Positions 9,001-17,262 of a DNA stretch of 64,000 nt are shown piece by piece. The notes below the pieces were generated by a model. The model had not been told where the DNA came from and did no database searches. It was given only the letters and a program-made list of their open reading frames with translations. The stretch spans positions 4,960,001 through 5,024,000 of the forward strand of contig NZ_CP020105.1 of NCBI RefSeq assembly GCF_002067135.1, in the 5' to 3' direction. A program made the translations under genes and the position numbers. Numbering within the stretch: the stretch's first letter is position 1; every line of letters starts with the position of its first letter. Source of the stretch: Spirosoma rigui (lineage in GTDB: Bacteria > Bacteroidota > Bacteroidia > Cytophagales > Spirosomataceae).

Positions 9001-10867
9001 CTGGTTGCCCATGATTCACCCCCACGACCGGTCAAACTACGAGCAGACCTACCAGGTCTGTCTGAGGGGCCGTCAGCCGTTCAAGATTGAATACCGGCTG
9101 CGCCGGCACGACGGCGAGTACCACTGGATGCTTGAGAACGCCCAGCCCATCTTTGCCCCCGATGGCCTGTTTACCGGCTTCATTGGTACAGCCGCCGATG
9201 TGCAGGGCCAGAAAGAACTTACCAACGAACTGGATCGACTCGTGGCCGACCGAACCTCCGAGCTGACGCAGGCCAACGCGTGGCTGGAGCAGTCCAAAGA
9301 CCAGTTGCAGAGCGTATTAAACGGTGTACCGGCCTCCATCACGCTCATGGAAGCCGTCTTGCCGGCTGAAGACCCCACCGGAAAGCCGATCGATTTCATG
9401 ACGGCTGCCTTCAACCAGCGGGCTTTGGAACTCATTGGTGAATCACCGGAAGCAGTTCGATCCCGGTCAATACGGGAAACAAACCCGGAATTCTGGGAAA
9501 ACGGGCTCTTCGATACTTTCACTGACGTGTACAAAAGCGGTCAGGCGGCTTATCGGGAAATGCCCTACACAACCCACGGTCAGCAACGGTGCCTCGCTTT
9601 CTACGTTACCCCCCAGGTTGACAGCCGGGGGGTGGTGGTTACGGCCCTCGACATCACCGACCGTAAAGAGGCCGAACAGCAGGTTCAGCAGACGGCCGAT
9701 GTATTGCAGGCGGTCCTGGACAGTTCACCCGCATCGATCGGTATGCTGAAAGCCATTCGCGACGACAACAACGCGATCGTCGACTTCTTTGTGGCGGCCG
9801 GCAACCAGCGTTTCGCCGAACTGGTCAATTATCCCGTGTCCGAATTGCCTGACCTGCCCCTCAACCGTCTGGCCCACGTGCTGTGGCAGGATGACACCCT
9901 GGCCCGCCTGACCCACGTAGTTGAAACTGGCGAGCCTTTTTACATCGAGCAACTATACCCAGCTGTCGGCTGGCTGGCCCTGTCGGTAGCCAGGCAGGAT
10001 GATGGCGTCGTCATCACGGCTCTCGACATTACCGATCTGAAGCAGATGCAGCAACAGCGGGAAGAGTGGCTCAACCAGGTCCGGCAGTCGAGCGACACCG
10101 TGGAGCAACTCGCCACGCTGCAGCAACAGGTGCAGACCCGGGGCGAACTGCTGCGCGCGTCGTCGCACGATTTACGGGGCAGCCTGGCCGTTATTCAGGG
10201 AGCCGCCAACCTGCTGACCTTTACCGATAACGATGAAGAACGGACGCAGATGCTGGAGATGATCCAGCGCAATGCACGGGAGACTACCCGGCTCATTACC
10301 GAGTTGCTGGACTTTTCGCGGCTGGAAGCGGGTCGGCAGCAGATAAAGATTGCCCCTTTCGATGCGGCTGACCTGCTGACTAAACTAGGCGAGAACGTTC
10401 GGCCTATCGTGGAGGGCAAAGGATTGTCTCTGTCCGTAACCGGCGAAGCGTCTCTACCCGTCGAAGGGGACTCACTCAACGTCCTGCGTATGGTCCAGAA
10501 TATTGTGCTCAACGCGCTGAAGTATACCCCCGAGGGTGGCATCATCCTGAGCTGGGGCAGCACCGGGCCCGACGAGTGGTTCTTCAGTGTGCAGGATACG
10601 GGGCCGGGCATGGATGAGGAACAGGTTAACCAGCTGACGGGCTGGACCAGCGAAGCGAAGCCGGGCGGGTCTATAGCTGCCGACCCGGGTATACCACCGA
10701 CCGAATCGACACAGGCCGGTCAACCGTTGCTTGGCTCAACACCCGGCGAAGGCATCGGCCTGTTTATTGTCCGTCAGCTGTGCAAGCTGCTGGCTGGCCA
10801 GTTAGTCATTGACACCCGCCCTGGTCGGGGATCAACGCTTCGGATGGTACTGCCCCGGCGCTACTGA
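6041..10867 (+). CDS. CheB-CheR-PAS hybrid sensor histidine kinase
   Basis: A 1608-residue cytoplasmic signalling protein. Domains in order: CheB methylesterase (about 15-210), CheR methyltransferase (about 275-540, with INVTTFFRD, ACSTGQEAYSIA and SCRNLLIYL), and a linker with a Glu-rich coiled coil (about 730-815). About four PAS domains follow (820-1345), then HisKA with H1376 (SSHDLRGSLA) and HATPase_c (DTGPGMDEE, GEGIGLFIV). In CheB, Ser23 (AASMGG) and Asp155 (SGTSSDGT) of the catalytic triad are kept. The position of the usual QH histidine is Gln49-Ser50, so esterase activity is doubtful. There are no membrane segments. Downstream lies a single-domain response regulator, its likely partner. 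Such proteins are thought to link chemotaxis-type modification to phosphorelay; the role here is unknown. Confidence 0.92.
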   Translation: MARSEKSRQQQPPAIPIVAIAASMGGLEAITDLLTNLPDTTGFAYIYIQSTDHSPAILQDTSTPQERLLSTLGQATTMPVVAVSDRLPVEPNHVYVLLPGIEHTVEIIEGILTNVARRPVGGPADTMPIDRFFMALADRQRDGAIAVLLSGTSSDGTLGLRAIRAAGGLTFAQDETARFHSMPRSAITDGVVDKVLSPVDIARELEQLSRQSETFREATGADALEKLGTDPTDTPDGQEDGNIDGAPPAVDSADIPDETTAAGTASGAWEQATEEDILSIIKLLRKATGTDFSHYKMTTIRRRIIRRMLLFKFETLKEYATYLRQQPDETRLLYDDLLINVTTFFRDADTMDYVQKVLLPQLIRSKAPHDSLRIWVPACSTGQEAYSIAILLLEFLGDRVTSLNIQIFATDLSERAVAKARLGAYTRGEVMDVSPSRLNRFFTKVDDHYRINKTIRDLCVFAPHNLLKDPPFSRLDLVSCRNLLIYLDGQLQRKAIATFHYALNPTGYLLLGKSETVGPSSPFFSTVETNYKLYTRKNDVAGRALFEMNTRAGLTRSTLGQASQPAAGWPDPDQQTASGPTNQGATGRARITQIARSMKSTRPVNNLDKAVDSLLNQYIPSSVVVNEDLDILQFRGSTGLFLEPSPGRASLNLLKMARPALTFELRNIVHKAGQLGIPVRRSGLEIKIKDKIQYVAIEAVPFSTDADERLYLIVFEEVTAIVTAENDAADARSRRIRQLEDELATLREDIRSLIEDQEAAHEEQQSANEEIISSNEELQSINEELETSKEEIESTNEELLTINQELQVRNDQLSEANAFAEVIFSTIREATLVLTHDLRVKSANSVFYTLFGLSEAETEGRLIYEIANRQWDIPQLRSLLTDVAIRDHHVQSFELMYQFPGVGEKVLSLNARRVVRQQEAILLAIEDITEHRRSQRLIEEREAWFHQIADNAPTLIWVAGPNGQYTFLNKVWLDYTGYSTASTNPEGWLPMIHPHDRSNYEQTYQVCLRGRQPFKIEYRLRRHDGEYHWMLENAQPIFAPDGLFTGFIGTAADVQGQKELTNELDRLVADRTSELTQANAWLEQSKDQLQSVLNGVPASITLMEAVLPAEDPTGKPIDFMTAAFNQRALELIGESPEAVRSRSIRETNPEFWENGLFDTFTDVYKSGQAAYREMPYTTHGQQRCLAFYVTPQVDSRGVVVTALDITDRKEAEQQVQQTADVLQAVLDSSPASIGMLKAIRDDNNAIVDFFVAAGNQRFAELVNYPVSELPDLPLNRLAHVLWQDDTLARLTHVVETGEPFYIEQLYPAVGWLALSVARQDDGVVITALDITDLKQMQQQREEWLNQVRQSSDTVEQLATLQQQVQTRGELLRASSHDLRGSLAVIQGAANLLTFTDNDEERTQMLEMIQRNARETTRLITELLDFSRLEAGRQQIKIAPFDAADLLTKLGENVRPIVEGKGLSLSVTGEASLPVEGDSLNVLRMVQNIVLNALKYTPEGGIILSWGSTGPDEWFFSVQDTGPGMDEEQVNQLTGWTSEAKPGGSIAADPGIPPTESTQAGQPLLGSTPGEGIGLFIVRQLCKLLAGQLVIDTRPGRGSTLRMVLPRRY

Positions 10868-11016
10868 GTGGCTCCGGATTTCACAGGGGTCACGTATCCT
10901 CACATTCGGGGAGCCGGATAAAACACCTTGCAGCAGGCAGACGTTACCATACACCGGCTACAAAAATCACCCTTCAGTTGGTATTCATATCAGGGTATTC
11001 ATTCTATTGACACCAT

Positions 11017-11454
11017 ATGAATATGGCCATGGCAGAAACGTTCGATGCATCGATGGTATACATGGTCGATGACGGGGCCGACTATCGGTTTCTGGTACAA
11101 CAAGTATTTACGCGCTTTTTACCCCAATACACCGTCATTATGTTTGCCAATGGCGACGCCTTGATCGACCACCTCGAGACAAGTTCAATCCGGCCGGCAC
11201 TGATCCTGCTCGACCTTCATATGCCGGGTCTGAGCGGCCAGCAGACGTTGACCCTTCTGAAGCAGAACCCGCACTGGAAATCAATTCCGGTTGTCATTGT
11301 AACCAGTTCTTCGTCGGCGCAGGACATCCAGGCGTGTTATGACGCCGGTGCCAACTCGTGCCTCGTTAAACCGCTGGGAATCGACCTGATTCGTCAGCGC
11401 TTAACGTTAATCTGTGATTACTGGATGGACACAAATCGGTCCGTTCCTGTCTGA
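11017..11454 (+). CDS. Single-domain response regulator
   Basis: The protein is 145 residues long, a receiver only, with DD near residue 18-19 (VYMVDDGADY), phosphoacceptor D66 (LILLDLHMPG), T/S at IVTSSSS and K118 (CLVKPL). There is no output domain. It lies 150 bp after the large hybrid kinase and is its probable phosphate acceptor. In-frame ATGs at 11017, 11023 and 11029 are all possible starts. It resembles the two downstream receiver-like sequences, which suggests tandem duplication. Confidence 0.85.
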   Translation: MNMAMAETFDASMVYMVDDGADYRFLVQQVFTRFLPQYTVIMFANGDALIDHLETSSIRPALILLDLHMPGLSGQQTLTLLKQNPHWKSIPVVIVTSSSSAQDIQACYDAGANSCLVKPLGIDLIRQRLTLICDYWMDTNRSVPV

Positions 11455-11460
11455 TTAGAC

Positions 11461-11496
11461 CCCGCCCCACTGACGGAAGTTCGTTGGTGGGGCGGG
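11461..11496. repeat. 10-bp perfect hairpin between regulator genes
   Basis: CCCGCCCCAC 11461-11470 pairs with GTGGGGCGGG 11487-11496 over a 16-nt loop. It has no T-run. It begins 7 nt after the stop codon of the upstream regulator, and the first possible start codons of the next gene fall in or beside its right arm. Confidence 0.6.
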
Positions 11497-11522
11497 CTTA
11501 CGAACCCAAACCCCAACGTTAC

Positions 11523-12347
11523 GTGCAGTTTATCAGCCAAATTTTAGAACATCCATCGCTATTAGCCTACTTCTCCGGTGCAAATAATTACACCTGGCTC
11601 CAGTTCCGAAATGGCGACCGGCGGCTGCTGGCCAAGCCACTAACCTATTTTGAAGACCGGTTACCGGAGTTTATCCGTATCCATAAGACGGCACTGATCA
11701 ACCCGGCCTGCGTGGCGAGTGTCCATTACCCCCCCCGCCCCAAAATGCCGGGTACGGTACAAATGCAGGATGGGCAGGTGCTGCCCGTAAGCCGTCGGCG
11801 CTGGAATGAGGTGGCTCAACTACTACAAAATCAGTCGATTGACGCCCCTTCTTCGGACGCCATAGTAATCATGGACAATGGGAAGCAAACGGACGAAAAA
11901 TCCCTTGACGATTCCCGTTATACGTCTCTCCCGCTGATTATTCAGGCGGTGATGACGGGCGACGCGCTGTTGCTTACGCGGGAATGCATCGAATCGGCCA
12001 GGATTTCGTGTGCGCTCAGGCACAGCGAATCGGGCAACGCGCTGGCCAATCTGCTGATCATGCATCCGGCGAAAGAACGGCCCGCCCTGATTCTGCTGGA
12101 TGCCCGCACGAACCGAACCGACCGGATGCTAGCCCTACGATCCCTGAAAGGCCACCCCCGTCTGCGATCTATACCCGTAGTATGGCTGGCCGCACCCGGC
12201 GACGACACCATGCAGGTCTATTCACTGGACGCTAATTCGGTGGTAGTCGTGCCGGATGGAGCCGCATCCTTCTCCCGCATTATTGAACAGCTATGCCGTT
12301 ACTGGTTGCTGACGGTTCAGCTTCCGCCGGAGGTCAACCCTGTATGA
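11523..12347 (+). CDS. LytTR-type DNA-binding protein with a degenerate C-terminal receiver
   Basis: About 274 residues from GTG 11523. The frame contains no early ATG: TTG 11484 and GTG 11487 are also in frame but lie in a hairpin. The N-terminal 95 residues fit a LytTR DNA-binding domain (YFSGANNYTWL, FIRIHKTALINP, LPVSRRRW). The C-terminal about 130 residues follow a receiver pattern, with LILLDARTNR for the phosphoacceptor strand and SIPVVWLAAPG for the next strand. The lysine strand is replaced (SVVVVPDG) and the acidic pocket is missing, so phosphorylation is unlikely. The order LytTR then receiver is the reverse of the usual one. It may act as a phosphorylation-independent regulator, or may be decaying. 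Confidence 0.7.
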   Translation: MQFISQILEHPSLLAYFSGANNYTWLQFRNGDRRLLAKPLTYFEDRLPEFIRIHKTALINPACVASVHYPPRPKMPGTVQMQDGQVLPVSRRRWNEVAQLLQNQSIDAPSSDAIVIMDNGKQTDEKSLDDSRYTSLPLIIQAVMTGDALLLTRECIESARISCALRHSESGNALANLLIMHPAKERPALILLDARTNRTDRMLALRSLKGHPRLRSIPVVWLAAPGDDTMQVYSLDANSVVVVPDGAASFSRIIEQLCRYWLLTVQLPPEVNPV

Positions 12348-12359
12348 TCGGATAACCAC

Positions 12360-12740
12360 TCAGACGACAGGGTCATTCGCTTTAGGAAGCGTTATCGTTC
12401 CCCACCAGCAGAAACGCAGCATTCTGAAGTAGTTGACCCATTCCTCAACCGGCTTGGCCAGATACGAGGCACAGTCCCGATCGAATGCCTCGACGATGCC
12501 GGCGGGGTTATTAGAACCGCGCAACGTAACAACCGGTTCAGGTCCAGCAGAATCAGCCTGGGCAACTCCCACTCTTCTCTTCAGCCACTGTACCGGCAAG
12601 CCCGTGCGGCCTCTTCCGAGGGCAGCACAATCGATTTCACGTCGGGCAAACAGTGCTGAACCGCGTTACTGATCACGACGTTATGATCGGCGTTTTCCCC
12701 ACTAATCAGCCGTTTGGCTTGTCTGAAATTGTCACAATTT
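12360..12740 (-). pseudogene. Remnant of a single-domain response regulator
   Basis: Three frames on the minus strand give consecutive pieces of one receiver domain. Bases 12725-12581 read LISGENADHNVVISNAVQHC up to a TGA. Bases 12559-12536 read RLILLDLN in another frame. Bases about 12535-12360 read VVTLRGSNNPAG, then SYLAKPVEEW to a stop in a third. The segment between the phosphoacceptor aspartate and the VVTL strand is shorter than in intact receivers, so about 20-25 residues are deleted. No start codon remains in frame. The pieces resemble the intact regulator at 11017 (DDGADYRFLVQQ, LILLDLHMPG, CLVKP). The gene is therefore broken by frameshifts and a deletion. Confidence 0.75.
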
Positions 12741-12745
12741 GCCGA

Positions 12746-12994
12746 TTAAATACCTGTGGATCTGGCCATTCAGGTACGAATAAAAAGGGGTGCAACAATT
12801 ATAATATCCAGTCACTATATAGAGAATAAAGCCGTCGATCAATAGCGTGTTTTTTTACTTTCCCGGAATCCGCATCCGTTCCCTCACTCATGGTTATGCT
12901 TACCCTGTATATCCGTTCCGTCCTGTTTCAACGCGAGTCCGGCATCTAATTTGCACCGGTGGGAATAACGACCTTGTACTTCCTACCCGCCACC
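12746..12994. other. Intergenic region upstream of the OmpA-domain gene
   Basis: No gene is seen in these 249 bp. AT-richer sequence around 12780-12840 precedes the promoter candidate at 12925-12953. Confidence 0.5.
12925..12953 (+). promoter_or_regulatory. Possible promoter of the OmpA-domain gene
   Basis: TTTC 12925-12928 and TAATTTG 12947-12953 are separated by 18 bp. The -7-like box is one base shorter than TAnnTTTG. The start codon is 42 bp downstream. Confidence 0.3.
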
Positions 12995-13738
12995 ATGCGT
13001 TTTGCCCTGACGCTTCTATTTCTCCTATTCTTACTGCATCCGGCTTTCGGCCAGAATACACTGTCCAGCAAGCCCACCCGTACTCTTTTTTCCATCCGGG
13101 CTGTCGATGACCGGACATCCGCAGAGTTACCCACGCAGTTTACCATCAACGCCCACCTGGCCAGGAAACGCTTTGCGGGCAAGAGCCAAACCGGCCGGGG
13201 GTTCGATTTTATCCTGACCCGTACTGATACCCTCACCGTAATTGCCAGCGCTCCCGGCTATTACGAAGCCGAAGAGCTTATGGTTGTCTCCTGCGATACC
13301 TGCGCCGACTACCAGTATGTGGTACGACTGGAAAAAGAAGCCCCCAAACCCGCCCGGATCGAAACCGATACGGTGTTCAGAAATCTCGCCGTTAACCAGG
13401 CGTTCCGGCTCGATAACGTATACTTTGATCAAAGCAGCTACGTGCTCCGGCCGGAATCCTACCCACAACTCAACAAGCTGGCTAAAACCCTGCTTACAGT
13501 GCCTAAACTGGTGATTGAGATTGCCGGCCATACCGACAATGTTGGCGACCGGCGACTGAACCAGACATTGTCGGAGAACCGGGCAAAAATCATTCGGGCT
13601 TACCTCATCCGGAGCGGAATCGACGAGCGACGGCTGCAGCACAACGGATATGGCGACACGCATCCGGCCGCCCCGAATGATTCGGAGGAGAACAAACGAA
13701 AGAACCGGCGGGTCGAATTCGTTGTAGTAGCACTGTAG
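12995..13738 (+). CDS. OmpA-family outer-membrane/peptidoglycan-anchoring protein
   Basis: A 247-residue protein with a signal peptide (MRFALTLLFLLFLLHPAFGQ). Residues about 20-120 form a carboxypeptidase-regulatory or PEGA-like beta domain. The C-terminal OmpA domain (about 140-247) has VYFDQSSYVL, IEIAGHTDNVGD, LSENRAKII and NRRVEFVV, the motif set that binds diaminopimelate in peptidoglycan. ATG 12995 is preferred over GTG 12959 because it opens the signal peptide. It is probably periplasmic or outer-membrane associated and stabilises the envelope. Confidence 0.88.
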   Translation: MRFALTLLFLLFLLHPAFGQNTLSSKPTRTLFSIRAVDDRTSAELPTQFTINAHLARKRFAGKSQTGRGFDFILTRTDTLTVIASAPGYYEAEELMVVSCDTCADYQYVVRLEKEAPKPARIETDTVFRNLAVNQAFRLDNVYFDQSSYVLRPESYPQLNKLAKTLLTVPKLVIEIAGHTDNVGDRRLNQTLSENRAKIIRAYLIRSGIDERRLQHNGYGDTHPAAPNDSEENKRKNRRVEFVVVAL

Positions 13739-13812
13739 GTGTACACGCCGGACCGGTACCCGTAGGCTCCCTCCCCGGCGTTGGTGTGCACAACATAAGG
13801 CTAGCTGCATCC

Positions 13813-14574
13813 ATGAGGTATTTCGTTAATCCCCACTCCATCGTTCGTCAGATCTGGGGCGACGCCGATGTCATTTTACTGGTCTTCGCCGGGTCGGCTG
13901 CGGAGTTTGCGCTCAACCGTGCCGTCGACTGGCTGTTTTTTACCGGCAAGCTCCCCGCAGACCCTATCGCCCGGCTGTTTTCTACCGTTCGCTACGCTCA
14001 GGAAATTGTGTTTGCGCCCGAGGAACAGGCTAACAAAGCCATTGCCCGGATGGGCGCTATTCATGCCGGTGTGGAAGGCAAACGGGGGTATCAGATTCCT
14101 GACTGGGCGTACCGTGACGTGCTCTACATGCTTATCGACTACTCCGAACGAGCCTTTGAAACCCTGCACCGGCCCCTGACTCATGCGGAGCGCGACGAGC
14201 TGTTTCGAACCTTCCGGGCCGTGGGCGCTGGTATGCACGTACCCGACCTGCCAACTTCCTATGCCGACTGGAAAATTGACCGCCAGGCCCACCTGGAACG
14301 GGATCTGCTACGGAGCGACTATACCGACAAGCTATTTCGGCGCTACCGGGAGCAACTGGGTGGCTGGCGCTACGCAATCCTGCGGCAGGCGCAGGCTGTA
14401 CTGGTCCCCGGCGAGGTGAGCCAGCGCCTTGATCTGCCCAAAAAGCCCCTGCTCGCTTATTCCATCGGCCTTTACAAAATCCTGAACGGACTTAAGCTCC
14501 GTTCGCTGGTGCAACGTATATTGCTACCGACCGAATATCTGGCGCAAATTCGTAGTTTGGACGTTCGATACTAA
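13813..14574 (+). CDS. MpaB-like oxygenase (DUF2236 family)
   Basis: The 253-residue protein matches the DUF2236 / rubber-oxygenase-like family. It has the N-terminal RYFVNPHSIVRQIWGDAD and LLVFAGSAAEFALNRAVDW, and a later MHVPDLPTSYADW. Members such as latex-clearing protein and MpaB are haem-binding oxygenases, and bacterial ones are mostly uncharacterised. ATG 13813 fits the family N-terminus better than ATG 13786. The gene lies between the OmpA-domain gene and sdaA with no clear operon link. The substrate is unknown. Confidence 0.82.
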   Translation: MRYFVNPHSIVRQIWGDADVILLVFAGSAAEFALNRAVDWLFFTGKLPADPIARLFSTVRYAQEIVFAPEEQANKAIARMGAIHAGVEGKRGYQIPDWAYRDVLYMLIDYSERAFETLHRPLTHAERDELFRTFRAVGAGMHVPDLPTSYADWKIDRQAHLERDLLRSDYTDKLFRRYREQLGGWRYAILRQAQAVLVPGEVSQRLDLPKKPLLAYSIGLYKILNGLKLRSLVQRILLPTEYLAQIRSLDVRY

Positions 14575-14607
14575 GTGGGCTTGTTACCCGCAACCAGCCA
14601 TTTAGCA

Positions 14608-14615
14608 TACCTTTC
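14608..14615 (+). promoter_or_regulatory. Possible -7 box of sdaA
   Basis: TACCTTTC matches seven of eight bases of TAnnTTTG and lies 9 bp before the sdaA start codon. TTG 14581-14583 is 24 bp upstream, longer than usual. Confidence 0.3.
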
Positions 14616-14624
14616 TTCATCAAC

Positions 14625-16007
14625 ATGCCCGCTTCTCCTATTATCACCTCCGTCTTTGACCTGTTCAAGGTTGGGCCGGGGCCGTCGAGTTCACACACGA
14701 TCGGACCCATGAAAGCGGCTTTCGACTTTCGGGAACGGGTGGCCCGCCTACCCGCCGATGTTCAGCAGCCGGCCGATGGTATTCATGTTCATCTCTACGG
14801 CTCGCTCAGCGCTACGGGCAAAGGCCACGGCACCGACCGCGCCGTAGTAGCCGGGCTGCTGGGCTGGCAGCCGGAAACCACCGATCCCGTCGCGCTACTG
14901 GCGCTGCTCCGCGATCCGGCCGTCACTTACCCCGTCCCTGTTGGCAGCCAGACCCTGTTTGTCGGGCCGCAGCACATCCACTTCGAACGCAAGCGATACG
15001 CGTCGCCCTACGCCAACACCATGGTCCTTCGCCTGACTACGGGGGAGCAGGTATGTTACGAAGAAGAGTATTACTCCATTGGGGGTGGATTCATTATCCG
15101 GAAGGGGGAGCCGGAAACCAATCCGGACACCGTTGCCGTTCCCTACCCCTATGCCAGTATGACGGAACTGAAAGCCCAGTTGGCGCAGCACAGCCTCACC
15201 CTCGATACGCTGATGATGACCAACGAGATGGCCATTACCGGCCGTACCCGCGCCGAGGTCAACACCCGCATTGATCAGTTGCTGGAGTTCATGCACAAGG
15301 CCGTTCGGCGGGGGCTTCGGCAAACGGGCGTGTTACCCGGCACGATCAAACTGAGCCGCAAAGCGCCCATCCTGTTCAAACAGGCGAAAGGTATGAGTCA
15401 CACATCGGATAGTTTTCTGCTGTTTCTGAACGCCTACTGTCTGGCCGCTTCCGAAGAAAATGCTGCTGGCGGTATTGTCGTTACGGCCCCTACCTCGGGC
15501 GCGTCGGGCGTAATTCCGGGACTAACGTATCTGGCCAAGCAGCACTTTCACTACGACCGTGCTACGTTGCGGGCAGGCTTGCTGGCCGCAGCCGCCGTTG
15601 GGTTTCTGGTGAAGCATAACGCCAGCATTTCGGGGGCCGAGATGGGCTGTATGGGTGAGATTGGCACGGCATCGGCCATGGGCGCGGCCTTCCTGACGCG
15701 CTGCGCCCAGCCCACCGGCAACATCAATGCGATCGAAGCAGCCGCCGAGATCGGTATCGAGCATCACCTGGGTATGACCTGCGATCCCATTGGTGGTTAC
15801 GTACAGATTCCGTGTATTGAGCGCAATGCCATGGGAGCCATAAAAGCCTACAATGCCTTCCTGCTAGCCACGTCGGGGGCGGCCTCGTTCCAGAAAATTT
15901 CCCTCGACGCCGTCATTAAAGTCATGAAAGCCACCGGCCGTGACATGTCTACCAAGTACAAAGAGACCTCCGAAGCCGGTTTAGCGCTAAGCGCGACAGA
16001 GTGTTAA
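14625..16007 (+). CDS. sdaA: L-serine ammonia-lyase (L-serine dehydratase), single chain
   Basis: This 460-residue enzyme converts L-serine to pyruvate and ammonia using a [4Fe-4S] cluster. The N-terminal regulatory domain begins SVFDLFKVGPGPSSSHTIGP, a near-invariant motif. The catalytic domain has SHTSDSF, APTSGASGVIPG and NASISGAEMGCMGEIGTA. GMTCDPIGGYVQIPCIERN supplies further cluster cysteines. The length equals single-polypeptide SdaA/SdaB of proteobacteria, not the split alpha/beta form. It stands alone and is followed by a strong hairpin. A role in serine catabolism feeding pyruvate is expected. Confidence 0.96.
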   Translation: MPASPIITSVFDLFKVGPGPSSSHTIGPMKAAFDFRERVARLPADVQQPADGIHVHLYGSLSATGKGHGTDRAVVAGLLGWQPETTDPVALLALLRDPAVTYPVPVGSQTLFVGPQHIHFERKRYASPYANTMVLRLTTGEQVCYEEEYYSIGGGFIIRKGEPETNPDTVAVPYPYASMTELKAQLAQHSLTLDTLMMTNEMAITGRTRAEVNTRIDQLLEFMHKAVRRGLRQTGVLPGTIKLSRKAPILFKQAKGMSHTSDSFLLFLNAYCLAASEENAAGGIVVTAPTSGASGVIPGLTYLAKQHFHYDRATLRAGLLAAAAVGFLVKHNASISGAEMGCMGEIGTASAMGAAFLTRCAQPTGNINAIEAAAEIGIEHHLGMTCDPIGGYVQIPCIERNAMGAIKAYNAFLLATSGAASFQKISLDAVIKVMKATGRDMSTKYKETSEAGLALSATEC

Positions 16008-16013
16008 CTTTTC

Positions 16014-16073
16014 AGGGAGGGAGGGAGAACGGGGCTGGCATCAGCCATACCCCGTTCTCCCTCCCTCCCTTTT
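16014..16073 (+). terminator. 21-bp perfect terminator hairpin after sdaA
   Basis: Arms 16014-16034 and 16050-16070 are perfectly complementary, purine-rich on the left. The 15-nt loop has its own TGGC-ATCA-GCCA mini-stem. T4 follows (16070-16073). It begins 7 nt after the stop codon. Confidence 0.85.
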
Positions 16074-16193
16074 CTTACTCCTTCGTCTCTTCCCGCCCCC
16101 TCCTGCCTCCCTTTCAAACATTTCCCGTCTTGTGAGGTATTTATGACGTAGTGTTTATACTCAACACAGTAGTTGATTAATTTTTTTGGACGA

Positions 16194-17261
16194 ATGGCAA
16201 CAATTTACACACCGAAGCAACAGCGGGTCCTGCTCATTACGAGCCTGATCATTATTGCAGGCTTCATCATCGCCGGGCTGCGTGGCTACGCGTCGGCTTT
16301 TCTGGGTGCGGGTATTCTTTACGTTATTTTCAAGCCCTGGTTTACGGCCCTGGTGCATAAGCACAACTGGAACCGAACGCTGGTAACCACCCTGCTGATC
16401 ATTTTCGCGTTTGTGGTTATCATCCTGCCGTTCCTGACGCTGAGTCTGATGCTTGCCGGCCGCATCCAGTATTACAGCCAGCATACCGACGACATCCTGG
16501 ATCTGATCAAAAAAGCCGAAGATCTGACCGGCTTCAAGATTACCAGCCCACAAAACATCCGCTCCATTACCCAGCAGGGAGCCAGCTACGCCAGCCGCCT
16601 GCTCCCATCGCTGGCGGGTGGTGCGCTTGATTTCATCGTGATCATCGGCCTGATGTTCTTCACGTTCTATTTCATGTTCGTGCAGCAGGAAGCGTTTCAG
16701 GACGGGCTGAAAAAATACCTGCCGTTCAAACGCGACACCCAGCGGGAACTGGGCGAATCGCTGAAAAACAACGTCAACGCCAACGTATTGGGACAGGCGC
16801 TGGTGAGCTTTGTACAGGGGTTGCTCACTGGCCTTACGTTGTGGATTTTCGGGGTGCCGGATGCGCCTTTCTGGGGTACGGTTGCCTTTTTTATGGCGTT
16901 CATTCCCGTGCTCGGAACGCCCCTGGTGTGGGGACCCGCCGGCCTGATTCAGCTCTCGCAGGGCAACACCGGACAGGGTGCCGGCATATTAATTGTCGGG
17001 ATCGTCGTCATCATCAACATCGATAACCTGCTCCGCATTGCCCTCGCCAAACGCATGGGTGATATTCACCCACTGGTAACGCTGGCCGGAATTGTGCTCG
17101 GTGTTCCCATCTTCGGCATCCTGGGGCTCGTGATCGGGCCGCTACTGCTCTCCTACTTCATTGTACTGATCCAGGTTTTCGAACGCGAAAACCGCAAACA
17201 GGAGCAGGAAGTAGCCATTGAGAAAGCCAAAGTCGAGGAACGAGCGGAAAAAGAGGTCTAA
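16194..17261 (+). CDS. AI-2E family transporter (TqsA/PerM-like permease)
   Basis: A 355-residue integral membrane protein of the AI-2E transporter family. Paired helices lie at about 15-60 and 65-95. A soluble loop runs from about 100 to 145. The conserved membrane core includes FIPVLGTPLVWGPAG and a glycine-rich C-terminal part (GVPIFGILGLVIGPLLL). The C-terminal tail is charged (ENRKQEQEVAIEKAKVEE). Known members export AI-2 or act as Na+/H+ antiporters, and the substrate cannot be read here. ATG 16194 is chosen; the frame extends to a TTG at 16173. Confidence 0.88.
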   Translation: MATIYTPKQQRVLLITSLIIIAGFIIAGLRGYASAFLGAGILYVIFKPWFTALVHKHNWNRTLVTTLLIIFAFVVIILPFLTLSLMLAGRIQYYSQHTDDILDLIKKAEDLTGFKITSPQNIRSITQQGASYASRLLPSLAGGALDFIVIIGLMFFTFYFMFVQQEAFQDGLKKYLPFKRDTQRELGESLKNNVNANVLGQALVSFVQGLLTGLTLWIFGVPDAPFWGTVAFFMAFIPVLGTPLVWGPAGLIQLSQGNTGQGAGILIVGIVVIINIDNLLRIALAKRMGDIHPLVTLAGIVLGVPIFGILGLVIGPLLLSYFIVLIQVFERENRKQEQEVAIEKAKVEERAEKEV

Positions 17262-17262
17262 A

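Noticed and set aside
12433-12672. 79-codon plus-strand frame in the pseudogene region
   Set aside because: It is antisense to the recognisable receiver remnant and has no family features.
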